This document shows, in pieces, positions 7,730 to 17,061 of a DNA stretch of 38,630 nucleotides (positions are counted from its first letter, which is position 1; each line of letters opens with the position of its first letter). A program made the translations under genes and the position numbers. The DNA is taken from contig NZ_JABWDV010000459.1 in NCBI RefSeq assembly GCF_013362995.1, positions 20,125 to 58,754 on the forward strand. Reading direction: 5' to 3'. The notes under the pieces were generated by a model. It was not told the DNA's origin and did not search any database. It worked only from the letters and a program-made list of their open reading frames with translations. Origin of the DNA: Streptomyces sp. TRM64462. Its GTDB lineage: Bacteria; Actinomycetota; Actinomycetes; Streptomycetales; Streptomycetaceae.

Positions 7730-9141
7730 GAGGTGCTCTCCTCAAGGGTCAGGCGGTCCTCCGGCGAGGACGTGAGGTACGACAGGATGTCGGCCTTGGT
7801 GCCGTAGCCCTTTTCGGCGCCGGCGGCGCGCCAGGTATCGGCCAAGGGGCGCAGCCGCAAGCCGCGCGCGACCTTGCCACTAACCCCCGGAACGGTGGTG
7901 GTATCGGCGATCAGCAGGTCCGGCGCGCCGACGAGTCGTACAACGCCTGGCGAGTGCGTGTTGATCAGAACTTGCCGGAAGGGGTTGTCCTCGTCCACCG
8001 GTAGCGACGGATCGACCGCCAGATCGCGTACAAGGTCGACCATCGCGGAGAGGTTGGCCGGGTGGATGCCGTTCTCCGGCTCTTCCATGCAGAGCAGGCC
8101 ATGCGTCTGAGGGTCTTCCAGCAGGACGCACAGGGCAAGGAAACGCAGGGTCCCCTCTGACAGGCTGCGGGCTGGCAGTACCATGCCGCCGATCTCGTGG
8201 AGTTTGATCGTCAGGAGTTCCCGTGTGTCGTCAGCATCGACGTGCAGCGTCTTGACGTGCAGTCCCGATAGGTCCGACAGGCGCCCTGCGACCCGTGAAT
8301 AGACCCGTGCGGGATCGTTCGGAGACTTCTCCCGGGCCACCCGGTCCAGGCTCCGCGGTAGGTGCAGGCCGTCGGGCTGCATCTCGCTGGGATCCGAATA
8401 GCGGTCGGAGGTGCGCAGTGCGGAGGGTTCGAGGGCCAGTCGGCGCCAAGACTGCATTTCCCGCCGGGCAGCCAGGATGGTCGGGTCGTCGTTCCTGTTG
8501 ATCGTGGAGAGCATGGTCTGGGGCGCCCGGCTAGCCGGTGCCGGGCGCGGCTGGCCTCTACGGCCGGCGTCGGCGTGGATGCTGATGACGGCGTCGCCCG
8601 TCTCGAGAGACGTAGAGATGTAGGGGGCGGTCGAGCGGCGTGCGCGCACCACGGCCTTGCGAAAGTCCGCGGCCCGGTGTGGGAAGCGTAGATGTGCCGG
8701 AGCCTCACCAGGGCTGATCCGGCTGAGGTTCTCGTACCGCAGGGTCAGCCTGCCGCCCCGCTCACCCCGCTGCGGCGGCTGGTAGCCGAGGTGGAGCTCG
8801 TAGCGGAGGAACGTGGACGTCGGTTCGGCCAGTCGGCCGAAGTCGTCCTCCACCTCACCGGGGACGATCATCTCCGCAGCGAACGTCATCAGGTGCTCGC
8901 CGTCCGCGTAACCGTTCCAGAACAGGTCTCGCGCGTCGCCGTGCAGCGTGCCGTGGGTTCCGCGGACTGTTTGGGCAGCCTCGATCATGGAGAGGTCTGC
9001 AAGCAGACTCAGGAAGTGGATGGCGTCGAAGACGTTCGACTTCCCCGTGCCGTTCTCTCCCGCGATGCAGGTGAAGGGACCGAACTCGACTCTGAGATCC
9101 AGAAGGTTCTTGAAGCCACTGACTTCGAGCCGTGTCAGCAT
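7726..9141 (-). CDS. ABC-type (AAA15/AAA21) ATPase of a two-gene defence-like module
   Basis: A 471-residue soluble ATPase of the SMC/RecF/OLD-like group. The N-terminus has the LEVSGFKNL strand, then Walker A GENGTGKS (28-35). The middle (about 100-290) is variable. ABC signature LSEGT lies at 327-331, Walker B LLCMEEPENGIHP at 349-361 with E353/E354, and switch H396 in LINTHSP. No transporter subunit is nearby, so this is a DNA-maintenance or defence-type ATPase. It is coupled by ATGA to the TOPRIM-like gene. ATG 9139-9141 is supported by GAGGGG 4-5 bases upstream; the open frame beyond it is spurious and runs into the insertion sequence. The promoter must lie in the 124 bases between this start and the end of the insertion sequence. 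Confidence 0.88.
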   Translation of the reverse strand: MLTRLEVSGFKNLLDLRVEFGPFTCIAGENGTGKSNVFDAIHFLSLLADLSMIEAAQTVRGTHGTLHGDARDLFWNGYADGEHLMTFAAEMIVPGEVEDDFGRLAEPTSTFLRYELHLGYQPPQRGERGGRLTLRYENLSRISPGEAPAHLRFPHRAADFRKAVVRARRSTAPYISTSLETGDAVISIHADAGRRGQPRPAPASRAPQTMLSTINRNDDPTILAARREMQSWRRLALEPSALRTSDRYSDPSEMQPDGLHLPRSLDRVAREKSPNDPARVYSRVAGRLSDLSGLHVKTLHVDADDTRELLTIKLHEIGGMVLPARSLSEGTLRFLALCVLLEDPQTHGLLCMEEPENGIHPANLSAMVDLVRDLAVDPSLPVDEDNPFRQVLINTHSPGVVRLVGAPDLLIADTTTVPGVSGKVARGLRLRPLADTWRAAGAEKGYGTKADILSYLTSSPEDRLTLEESTS

Positions 9142-9265
9142 GTGTCCCCTCGTTGGTCCGATCTCAGCGTGCCTCCGAATCGCGGCCCCTGGCTGTGATA
9201 CGGCCGGTGCGCATAGGAATGATAGAGCGTCAGGCAGCCATAGGGGGCATGCATCTGATGGTGCC

Positions 9266-10615
9266 CCAGGGCTCCGGTGTAGTCGAATGACGTCCGGTTC
9301 GTGGCGATCTGCCGGTTCAGTGGCCATCTGGGAGCGAGACAGGCACGGGCTCCCAAGATCATAGAGTTCTCTACACCCCGTGATCCGACCGGAAGACCCT
9401 GCCTGTCGACGCATCATCGCCGATCCCACCCGCCCTTGACCAACTCCGCGATCATCCACGGGTCGCACCCGCAGAGGTACCGGGCCTGCTGAAGCGCTTG
9501 GCCGAGGCCAGACCCGCGCGATCCGCGCGGCGTACGACACGCCTTGGTCGTCGTGCGGGCGCTCACCGCGTGCGCCGTACTGGCCGGGCGAGGTCGCTGC
9601 TGGCGGTCGGCGAATGGATCGCCGACGCCCAACCACAGGTGCTGCGGGCCGTCGGCGCGCGGTGCGATCCGCTGCTTCCGAAGCGTGCCCTGCCCGCGGA
9701 ATCGCCCGTTCGCCGACTGCAGGCCCGGATCGATGGCGATGCCCTGGATGAGGCCGGGGGCACTGGCTCGCCGACCGCTCCCATACTGCAGGCGGATTGC
9801 GCGCACTGGCGGTCGCCGGCAAGAGCCTGCGTGGTGCGGCCAGGGCCGACGTCAGGAAGATCCACCTGCTCGCCGCCTTGGACCACACCACCGGCCTGGT
9901 CCTGGCCCAGCTGGACGTGCGAGAGAAAACGAACGAGATCACATGCTTCCAGCCACCGCTGGAGCGCGTCGCCGACCTGACCGGCACAGTGGTCACCAGC
10001 GACCCGATGCACACCCAGCGCGAGCACGCCGAGTACCTGCTGAACCGCGAAGCCCACTACATCGTGATTGTCAAAGGCAACCAGAAGAAGCTGCACAAGC
10101 AGCTCAAATCGCCGCCCTGGAAGCAGATCCCGCTCCAGGGGCGCACCTGCGGCACCGGCCACGAACGTTCCAAGATCCGCCGGATCAAGGTGGCCACCGT
10201 GAACAACCTGCTCTTACCCGGGGCCCGCCAGGCCATCCAGATCAAGCGCCGCCGCACCGACCTCAAGACCGGAAAGACCACCATCAAGACCGTCTACGCC
10301 GTCACCAGCCTCACCGCCGAGCAGGCCACCCCCGCGCAACTGGCCTCACTCGTGCATGACCAATGGACGATGGAGGCCCTACACCATGTCGGGGACACCA
10401 CCCTCGCCGAGGACGCCTCCCAACTGCGAACAGGCCACGCGCCCCGCGCGATGGCCACCTGGCGCAACCTGGCCGTCGGGGCACTGCGCCTGACAGGCGT
10501 CACGAACATCGCGGCCGGACTGCGCCACAACGCCCGCGACGCACGACGCCCGCTCGCCCTCCTGAGGCTCACATGATCACGAACCGGACATCGTGCGACT
10601 ACGCCGAAGCCCTGG
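9266..10615 (+). mobile_element. Decayed ISAs1-family insertion sequence with terminal inverted repeats
   Basis: Imperfect inverted repeats of roughly 45 bp bound the unit. The left end begins CCAGGGCTCCGGTGTAGTCG (9266). The complement of the right end begins CCAGGGCTTCGGCGTAGTCG (ending at 10615). Both continue with GA(T)G..GTCCGGTTCGTG. The 1.35-kb length fits ISAs1. No target duplication could be recognised, as expected for an old copy. It separates the ATPase/TOPRIM operon from pglX and lies just upstream of both. Confidence 0.8.
9440..10576 (+). pseudogene. ISAs1-family transposase, N-terminal half frameshifted
   Basis: The C-terminal two thirds (from about 9797) is one open frame. It carries [17 protein letters not shown], the VTSDPMHTQ motif with a catalytic Asp, IVIVKGNQ and [12 protein letters not shown]. 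The N-terminal part is spread over three frames: a leader ending LLKRLAEA, then RGVRHALVVVRALTACAVLAG, then SLLAVGEWIADAQPQVL to [10 protein letters not shown], then [11 protein letters not shown]. At least three indels are needed to restore it, so it is inactive. The motif reads HTQREHAEY. It includes a TTA leucine codon near 10214, rare in Streptomyces. The family normally uses the whole protein of about 370-400 residues. Confidence 0.85.
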
Positions 10616-10721
10616 ATAGGTGGCCGGCGACGAAACCGCGGCTTCGCCCGGAGAACTGGCAGGATGTATCCGACGAGACAGTGGGTCGAGGACGTCGACG
10701 ACGTACGGAGGAGAGGTCGCT

Positions 10722-13700
10722 GTGCCTCGGAGTGGCGGAGCTGATACGGGGACGCCCTCAATGGACAGGGCCGCGTTTGTCGTCGGCGTGCGGAAGCAGG
10801 TGCGGGCTCTGGAGGCGGACCTCCGCCAGCGCAGCGAAGATGTCGACCGGTACCGCGGCGGCCTGCGGGCTATGTACGAACGCGCGCGGGCATCCGGTCG
10901 CACTGCCGCCACGTATGGCGCCTGGCGCGACGAGCACATCACCCAGGGTGCGGTTGCGTGGGTGATGGGCACGGTGTTCGTGCGCTTCTGCGAAGACAAC
11001 ACACTCATCGACCGGCCCTTCATCGCAGGGCCGGGCCAGCGATTGACGGAGGCGGAGGAACGGCAGCGTGTCTATCTTTCGGACCATCCTGGGACCAACG
11101 CCCAGGACTGGCTGGCGGAGGCGTTCACGCACCTGGCGGAGTCTCACGCAGCGATGGCCCGCATTTTCGACAAGGCGCGCAACGCCTTGTGGGCACTGCG
11201 GCCGTCGCCGCAGGGTGCTGCCGAATTGGTTGAGTTCTGGAGAAGTCGAGGCGAAGATGGATCCCTTCGGTTTGACTTTACTGATCCGGAACTCGATACC
11301 CGTTTCCTCGGCGACCTGTATCAGGACATTAGCGAGACCGCGCGAAAGGCTTTCGCGCTGGTTCAGACGCCTACTTTCATCGTGGACTTCGTCCTGGACC
11401 TCACGGTGGATCCAGCCATTGCGGAGTTCGGACCCCAGGGGTTCCGCGGCATCGATCCAGCCTGTGGGTCGGGAGAGTTTCCGCTGGGACTCTTCGAGCG
11501 GCTTCTGAATGCCTGGCGCGCGGTAGCTCCCGGAACCCCAGATCCCGAGCTGATCCGCCGGACCCTGGACTCTGTCCATGGCTGCGACATCAACCCGTTC
11601 GCCGTGAGTGTCACCCGGTTCAGACTGCTCATGGCGGCCGCGAGGGAAAGCGGTTGCAGGGTGCTGAGCGAGTTGCCGGGACATGTGATCAACGTGGCGG
11701 TAGGCGACGCCCTGCTGGACGGGCGCGGCGCGCCGGGGGGCTCTTCGCTGCGCCTCCTCGAAGACTGGGAGGGAGACAGTGCTGGCACGGTAGAAGATGT
11801 CGACGAATTCTCGGAGACGTGTGACCTCTTGGGGCGGAATTCCTATCACGTCGTCATTTCAGAGCCTCCCTATATCACGGTGAGGGACAAGGCGAGAAAC
11901 GCAGCATACCGAGCAGCCTATGACGTGGCCTCAGGCGCGTTCCCGCTTTCGGTACTCTTCACGAAGTGCATGTTCCAGTTGGCGGCGAGGAAGACCAGTG
12001 ACACTCCTGGCGGCTATGTCGGTCAGTACACGACCAGTTCGTTCGCCAGTCGTGAGTTCGGGGAGAAGCTGATCGATGAGTTCCTTCCGAGTGTGGCGCT
12101 GACGCATGTCATCGACACCTCCGGCGTGTACGTACCTGGCCATGGGACCCCGACCCTGATCCTGGTCGGCCGGAATGCCCCGACCATGGGCGACACCCGT
12201 GTGCGGTCGGTCCTCGGCGTGCATAGCGAGCCGACGAAGCCAATGGATCCAGCTGAGGGAATCGTGTGGAAGTCGATTCTCGACCAGATCCACCGCCCCG
12301 GCAGCACCTCGGAATGGGTGACTGTCGAGGACGAACCCCGGCAGCGCTTCTCCCGCTTCCCATGGACACTGAGTGGTGGCGGGAGTGCGGACCTCATGGA
12401 CCTCATCTCACGCGCTCCCCGGCGATTGGCCGATGTCCTCGCCGACGGGGTTCAGGTTGTCGCCGACCTGGGACAGCCGGATGTCTTCTCCCTTGGGCGG
12501 CCTTGGTTCCTTCGGCACCTGGACTCGGCCGGGCTGGCTCAAGGCATGGTCACTGCCGAGACGGTAGGGGACTGGCGCGCGGTAGTGTCGACGGACGTTC
12601 TGGCCCCCTATGGCGCAGACGGCACACCTCTGCCCCTGGATGTCAGTGCCGCGTGGGGCCGGCACCTCTGGACGATGCGCCAGGTTCTTCGGTCGGCTCT
12701 CGGGGCACGTCAGTCTTTGAGAGCCGGTGCCGGACCCTGGTGGGCATGGAGATATCGGTCTCGCGGTGCCGGTCAGGGGCCGTTGATCACATTCGCATCG
12801 GTAGCTACGCATAATCGCTTCGCCTTGGAACAGGGCAGACGGGTGTTCAGCAGGACCGCGCCCGCACTTCGACTGGCGCCTGCCGCAGCGCAGGACGAGT
12901 ACATCGCGCTACTGGGAGTGCTCAATTCGTCGACGGTCTGCTTTTGGCTCAAGCAGACCGGATCTGCCATCGGCTCCGATGGGCCCGGCGCCGCCCAGCC
13001 AGGTGAGGAATGGGCCCGGGCCTACCGCTTCGCCACGGCGTCCCTCTCTCGGCTCCCCCTGCCCGCCAGTGCTCCATCCGATCGCGCGCGACAACTGAAT
13101 GCATTGGCACAGTTGCTGAATGTCCATGCGCCGAGCACCGTCTGCGCGGAGGAACACCCACCCACCCGAAGTGCCTTGGATGCGGCCAGCTCCGCCCACG
13201 AAGCGACACAGCGTCAGATGATCGCCCTTCAGGAGGAACTGGACTGGGAGGTCTATGGTTCCTACGGAGTGTTGTCTGCCGATGAGCGTGCACGCCTGAC
13301 GACCCCCACTGATGTTGCACCGCCTTCGCTGCGGCTGGGTGAGCGTGCCTTCGAAATCGTGCTGGCTCGCAGAGTGCTCGCTGGCGAGGCTTCGGACTCG
13401 TGGTTCGTACGGCATGGTGCAACACCCATTACCGAGATCCCTCGGCACTGGCCGACTGCCTACAAGGAAGTCGTACAGGCCAGAATCGACGCCATCGAGA
13501 CTCACCGGAAGATCGCTGTCATCGAGCGACCGGAGTACAAGCGCCGTTGGCTGCCGGCGTCATGGGAGCAGCAGGAGGAGCGAGCCCTCCGTACCTGGCT
13601 GCTCGACCGTTGTGAGGACGAGCAACTCTGGTTCGAGCCGAGGAACGGGGTCAAACACCCGTGTCCCCGTACGATTGACCAACTGGCGCAGCGTCTCGGT

Positions 13701-14351
13701 GTCGATGCCGCGGTGCGTTCCGTGGCCGCGCTATATGCGACCCATCATCTCGGGACACGGGACTCGAGGCTCCGTGACGTGCTTGCGGCGATCCTGGCTG
13801 ATGAGCACGTGCCCTATGCATCGGCTCTGAGGTACAAGGAATCCGGGCTGCGTAAACGTGCCGAGTGGGAGCAGGTGTGGCAACTCCAACGCAGCGAGGA
13901 CAGGACGGGAGAGTCATTGGGCATCCCCGTCCCACCGAAGTTCAGAGCCGCCGACTTCCGCCAAGTCCACTACTGGCCGCTCCGCGGAAGCCTGGACATC
14001 CCTCGCGAACGCTTCGTCTCCTATCCCAGCGCCGCTGGCACGCAAGGCAGCCTATTGTTCGGTTGGTCAGGCTGGAGTGATTCTGACCGTGTTCTTGTGC
14101 TTCAAGACCTGGTCGGCGCGCTCCAGCAGCAGGGGCGCCCGAGCCTCCATGAAGTTACTCCCCTGCTTGCCGGCATCCGGGAACTGATCCCTTGGGTTCG
14201 CCAATGGGAGGCATCGACTGCGTCCGGTTCGGATGCAGGGCAGGCTGAGAGATACCAACGGGAGCTCGACGATCTATGCGCGGCTTACGGGCTCAGTGTC
14301 CAGGACTTGACCTCCTGGAGGCCGCCGAAGGCTGCTTCAAGGGGCAAATGA
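10722..14351 (+). CDS. pglX: Solitary BREX-2-type PglX adenine methyltransferase with altered catalytic motif
   Basis: A 1209-residue protein matching PglX in length and order: N-terminal helical domain (FVRFCEDN), a TRFLGDLYQDISE segment, SAM-binding motif I at 245-253 (DPACGSGEF), then VHGCDINPFAVS, motif IV, PGHGTPTLILVGR and a long target-recognition/C-terminal part. In the phage growth limitation (Pgl/BREX-2) system PglX methylates adenine to mark host DNA. Here motif IV reads S-E-P-P-Y (E381) rather than N-P-P-Y, and motif I has Glu (E252) where GSGHF is usual. Loss of the catalytic Asn suggests it cannot methylate. No pglW, pglY or pglZ is present in the window. GTG 10722 is preferred (GGAGGAGAGG 5 bases upstream); ATG 10761 is an alternative. 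The frame is intact for 3.6 kb, so selection seems to have kept it. Confidence 0.88.
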   Translation: MPRSGGADTGTPSMDRAAFVVGVRKQVRALEADLRQRSEDVDRYRGGLRAMYERARASGRTAATYGAWRDEHITQGAVAWVMGTVFVRFCEDNTLIDRPFIAGPGQRLTEAEERQRVYLSDHPGTNAQDWLAEAFTHLAESHAAMARIFDKARNALWALRPSPQGAAELVEFWRSRGEDGSLRFDFTDPELDTRFLGDLYQDISETARKAFALVQTPTFIVDFVLDLTVDPAIAEFGPQGFRGIDPACGSGEFPLGLFERLLNAWRAVAPGTPDPELIRRTLDSVHGCDINPFAVSVTRFRLLMAAARESGCRVLSELPGHVINVAVGDALLDGRGAPGGSSLRLLEDWEGDSAGTVEDVDEFSETCDLLGRNSYHVVISEPPYITVRDKARNAAYRAAYDVASGAFPLSVLFTKCMFQLAARKTSDTPGGYVGQYTTSSFASREFGEKLIDEFLPSVALTHVIDTSGVYVPGHGTPTLILVGRNAPTMGDTRVRSVLGVHSEPTKPMDPAEGIVWKSILDQIHRPGSTSEWVTVEDEPRQRFSRFPWTLSGGGSADLMDLISRAPRRLADVLADGVQVVADLGQPDVFSLGRPWFLRHLDSAGLAQGMVTAETVGDWRAVVSTDVLAPYGADGTPLPLDVSAAWGRHLWTMRQVLRSALGARQSLRAGAGPWWAWRYRSRGAGQGPLITFASVATHNRFALEQGRRVFSRTAPALRLAPAAAQDEYIALLGVLNSSTVCFWLKQTGSAIGSDGPGAAQPGEEWARAYRFATASLSRLPLPASAPSDRARQLNALAQLLNVHAPSTVCAEEHPPTRSALDAASSAHEATQRQMIALQEELDWEVYGSYGVLSADERARLTTPTDVAPPSLRLGERAFEIVLARRVLAGEASDSWFVRHGATPITEIPRHWPTAYKEVVQARIDAIETHRKIAVIERPEYKRRWLPASWEQQEERALRTWLLDRCEDEQLWFEPRNGVKHPCPRTIDQLAQRLGVDAAVRSVAALYATHHLGTRDSRLRDVLAAILADEHVPYASALRYKESGLRKRAEWEQVWQLQRSEDRTGESLGIPVPPKFRAADFRQVHYWPLRGSLDIPRERFVSYPSAAGTQGSLLFGWSGWSDSDRVLVLQDLVGALQQQGRPSLHEVTPLLAGIRELIPWVRQWEASTASGSDAGQAERYQRELDDLCAAYGLSVQDLTSWRPPKAASRGK

Positions 14352-14519
14352 ACCGATTATTCGCGCACTGGCGGACATAGGCGTACACGCCGCACTCGGC
14401 CTGTGCGCCGATGTCTTCACGTTTTTCGGCCCGGTCGTAGCGGTGTCCCTGCGATCGGATTGCGTGGCCCACGCCGCGCCCCAAGATCGCACGGCAAGTC
14501 CCGCCGCGCCGAGGGGGAT

Positions 14520-15360
14520 GTTCGCACTGCGGGGAGCCGGCTTCGTCGTCGAGGAGGCGCAGCGCGTCGTCGAGGTCCACCGTCACGGGAACCGCGCCGT
14601 CGTGGTTCTCCCAGTCCGCCAGCACCTCACGCCATCGGCCGTCCTCGTCCCGCGCCGTCCCGGCAGTACGGCGGTCCGCTCCGCGACGCGGGAAACCTCC
14701 TCTTCGGTGACCACGCCAACCAGCGTCTCGCCTTCCACCGCGAGAGCATCCAGGCCGAGCGGCCCCTCGACGTCCAGGACGAGACCGTGGGACACGCCCT
14801 CCCTGGCACGGTCGAGGAGCAGTCGCTCCAGCGCGGCGACCGGGTCACGGGAATCGCGCATGTCGTCGGCGAGCGGCACGGCGCGCCAGGCCCGTGCCGG
14901 ATCCCGCCGGAACTGCCACAGGACGGCGCCCGTCCACAGGTCGCCCACTAGTTCATTCAGTGCGCGGTTCCAGGAGGTCGAGCGCCTGACGGCTGGCGAT
15001 CGGGTCGAACTGGGCGCTGACGCAGACGGCCAGAGTGGTGTCCGCTACCGGAAGACCGGCGTAGATCCGCCCGGCGTCATCGGGTCCGAGAGGAAGAGCC
15101 ACAGCGATTGCGGTGGTAGGCGCCCCACCGCCTTGTGGGACCGGGTGATCCCGGAGGGGCTGGGAACGGTCGTACGGCACACCAGCCACCGGGACCCGTC
15201 GCCGGCGCGCGCCTCGCCGATCTCCACATCGACGCTCCGCCCGCCCACCACGGCCTCGAACGGCTCGCCGACCTCTCGGACGAGGGCCAGCCCGTGCCGG
15301 ACACCACCCTGCTCGTCCAGGTGCGTGACACTGCCGACACTGCCAACACATGGACCTGCC
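14520..15360 (-). pseudogene. Remnant of a sacsin-type (HSP90-like N-terminal ATPase) protein gene
   Basis: On the minus strand, pieces of one protein family run in order through three frames: LALVREVGEPFEAVVGGRSV to RSHKAVG (about 15350-15120), then TTAIAVALPLGPDDAGRIYA to AQFDPIASRQALD (about 15110-14975). Next come WNRALNELVGDLWTGAVL and WRAVPLADDM (about 14974-14850), LERLLLDRAREGVSHGLVLD, and finally LADWENHDGAVP (about 14625). A single missing base at about 14975 separates RQALDL from WNRALNEL. The N-terminal GHKL ATPase lobe and the C-terminal part are missing. From memory, intact relatives are large actinobacterial proteins annotated sacsin N-terminal ATP-binding-like. The flanks (14352-14519 and 15361-15482) hold nothing recognisable. 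Confidence 0.6.
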
Positions 15361-15482
15361 GCCGTACGATCCGAGCTTAAGGAGCAGCCCCGGCACGCTG
15401 CTCGACGCGTTAAGCCCGGCAAGCCACTTACGCCATCGGCTGGCCTCAATGCGCCCAGGTTCGGCTGGCGGAACCCGAACGG

Positions 15483-17012
15483 GTGACAGGGAGCGCTCTG
15501 AGGCTGCTCATCGGCCCTACCGTGGAGGTCTGCCCGCAGCTCGTCGAGGTGGAGCCGAAGCTCGTGAAGTACACACTGACCGAACAGCAGGCTGACATGC
15601 TCCGCCAGATCGCCGCGGCATCCAGTGCCGTGCCCATCGCTCCCAAGAGTTCGAACACGGCCTGGGCACTTGAGCAGCGCGGGCTGATCAAGCGGAGCTG
15701 GCGCGGTAGCGGGCACGTGGCAGTGGTGACTTCGGACGGCCGCTACTTCCTCAAGCACGGCAAGCACCCCAAGGAGGTCCAAGCCGAGAAGGAGCGCTTG
15801 GCCGGTGATGCCGAACAGGCCGAGCGCGCTCCTGCCGACGGAGCCGAGCTGATCGCTCGACTCCAGTCCGCCACTACCGGGAAGCTCACCGTCCCTGATC
15901 CGGGACCGCGGACCCGGGGGCGGTGGCGGGCGGCTTACTACGACGCGCTCCATCACGGTCACGTACCGGGAGAGCACAAGCTGCGCTGGACCGGCCGGCA
16001 GCGTGGTGACTGCGTCTTCACTTTGGTCGACGAGGAAGCCGAGAAGGCTGCGCAACCGCCGCCGGTGCCGACCATCGACGTCCCCGACGTCCTGGACCGT
16101 CCTCATCAGCTCGTCCGGGCCACACGCAAGGTCCTCGGCAGGTCCAAGACCGTAGTCGACACCCGCGGGGCGCCCGAGGTCTTCCCTCTTCATGTGTCAC
16201 GGGAACAGGCCGACCGCGCCCTGCGGATCATGCACGCACTCCTGACCGAGGCGGAAAGCCGCGGCTACCAGGTGGAGACCCGGACCGATCTCCAGCGCGG
16301 CCAGGCCGTACACCAGACGGTCATCGTCATCCGAGGACACGCCTTTCCGCTCGCGGTCACAGAGCAGACGACCAAGGTGCCACACGAGCCGACCGCTCAG
16401 GAGATCCGCCAACAGCAGCGCAATCCCTGGACTCGTATCCCCAAGTACGACCACGAGTTCAATAGACGCCTCGAACTCGGTGCGCCCACCGGAAGCTGGT
16501 ACCAGCACTCGTACACCTACAGGGACAGTGCACGGTGGACACTGGAGTCCCGCCTTGGGCACCTTCTGCACGATCTCGAACAGCGTGCCGCGGCGGCCGA
16601 ACGCCGACAGCAGGAAGAGGAACTCCGCAAGGCCGAACAGCGACGCCGCTGGTACGCGGCTGTGGCGGAGGCCCGGGAGCGGCAAGTCGAGCAACATCGA
16701 GCGAGAGCCCTGGTCGAGCAGGTGGAGGCGCGGCATCGGGCCGACGAGATCCGCGCCTTCTGTCGCGCGGCCCGCACAAGAGCCGACGGTGCGTCCGCTG
16801 CGGCGGAAGAGCTGGAGTGGCTGCAGTGGGCTGAGTCGTACGCAGATCAGATTGATCCACTGCGCGCGCCACTGGCGACTCCGCCCAATCCGCCGGCCAG
16901 CCGTGAGGCTCTGCGGGAACTCCTGCAGGGTGATCTCCACGCCTATCCCTGGCCGTTCGACAGCAAAGGACGCTGGACGCCATCCGACGAGGAGAGCCCA
17001 CAGCCTTCCTGA
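15483..17012 (+). CDS. Hypothetical protein with coiled-coil C-terminal region
   Basis: A 509-residue soluble protein, or 482 if translation starts at GTG 15564 (KYTLTEQQADMLRQIA). The latter gives a cleaner N-terminus resembling a small winged-helix domain (about 30-100 of the long form: LTEQQADMLRQI, ALEQRGLIKR, TSDGRYFL). A middle domain follows (about 195-330), then a long charged helix rich in Arg/Glu/Ala (about 365-450), almost certainly a coiled coil. The C-terminus ends PWPFDSKGRWTPSDEE. No catalytic motif was recognised. Proteins with this outline are common in Streptomyces integrative elements. It ends convergently with the integrase gene, with a strong shared terminator between them. 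Confidence 0.7.
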   Translation: MTGSALRLLIGPTVEVCPQLVEVEPKLVKYTLTEQQADMLRQIAAASSAVPIAPKSSNTAWALEQRGLIKRSWRGSGHVAVVTSDGRYFLKHGKHPKEVQAEKERLAGDAEQAERAPADGAELIARLQSATTGKLTVPDPGPRTRGRWRAAYYDALHHGHVPGEHKLRWTGRQRGDCVFTLVDEEAEKAAQPPPVPTIDVPDVLDRPHQLVRATRKVLGRSKTVVDTRGAPEVFPLHVSREQADRALRIMHALLTEAESRGYQVETRTDLQRGQAVHQTVIVIRGHAFPLAVTEQTTKVPHEPTAQEIRQQQRNPWTRIPKYDHEFNRRLELGAPTGSWYQHSYTYRDSARWTLESRLGHLLHDLEQRAAAAERRQQEEELRKAEQRRRWYAAVAEARERQVEQHRARALVEQVEARHRADEIRAFCRAARTRADGASAAAEELEWLQWAESYADQIDPLRAPLATPPNPPASREALRELLQGDLHAYPWPFDSKGRWTPSDEESPQPS

Positions 17013-17023
17013 TCAGGCAAACG

Positions 17024-17056
17024 CCTCCGCCCTGTCCGTACGGGACAGGGCGGAGG
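17024..17056. terminator. Bidirectional terminator between the hypothetical gene and the integrase
   Basis: Perfect 14-bp stem CCTCCGCCCTGTCC / GGACAGGGCGGAGG with a 5-base loop. It lies 11 bases after the upstream gene's stop and just before the convergent integrase stop at 17062. Confidence 0.85.
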
Positions 17057-17061
17057 ATCGT

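Noticed and set aside
9142..10014. Long upstream extension of the ATPase frame
   Set aside because: It runs through the insertion sequence ends and lacks protein-like composition; ATG 9139-9141 has a proper ribosome site.
10722..14351. Part of a complete BREX locus
   Set aside because: No pglW, pglY, pglZ or brx genes are found in the window; the flanks are an insertion sequence and a sacsin-like remnant.
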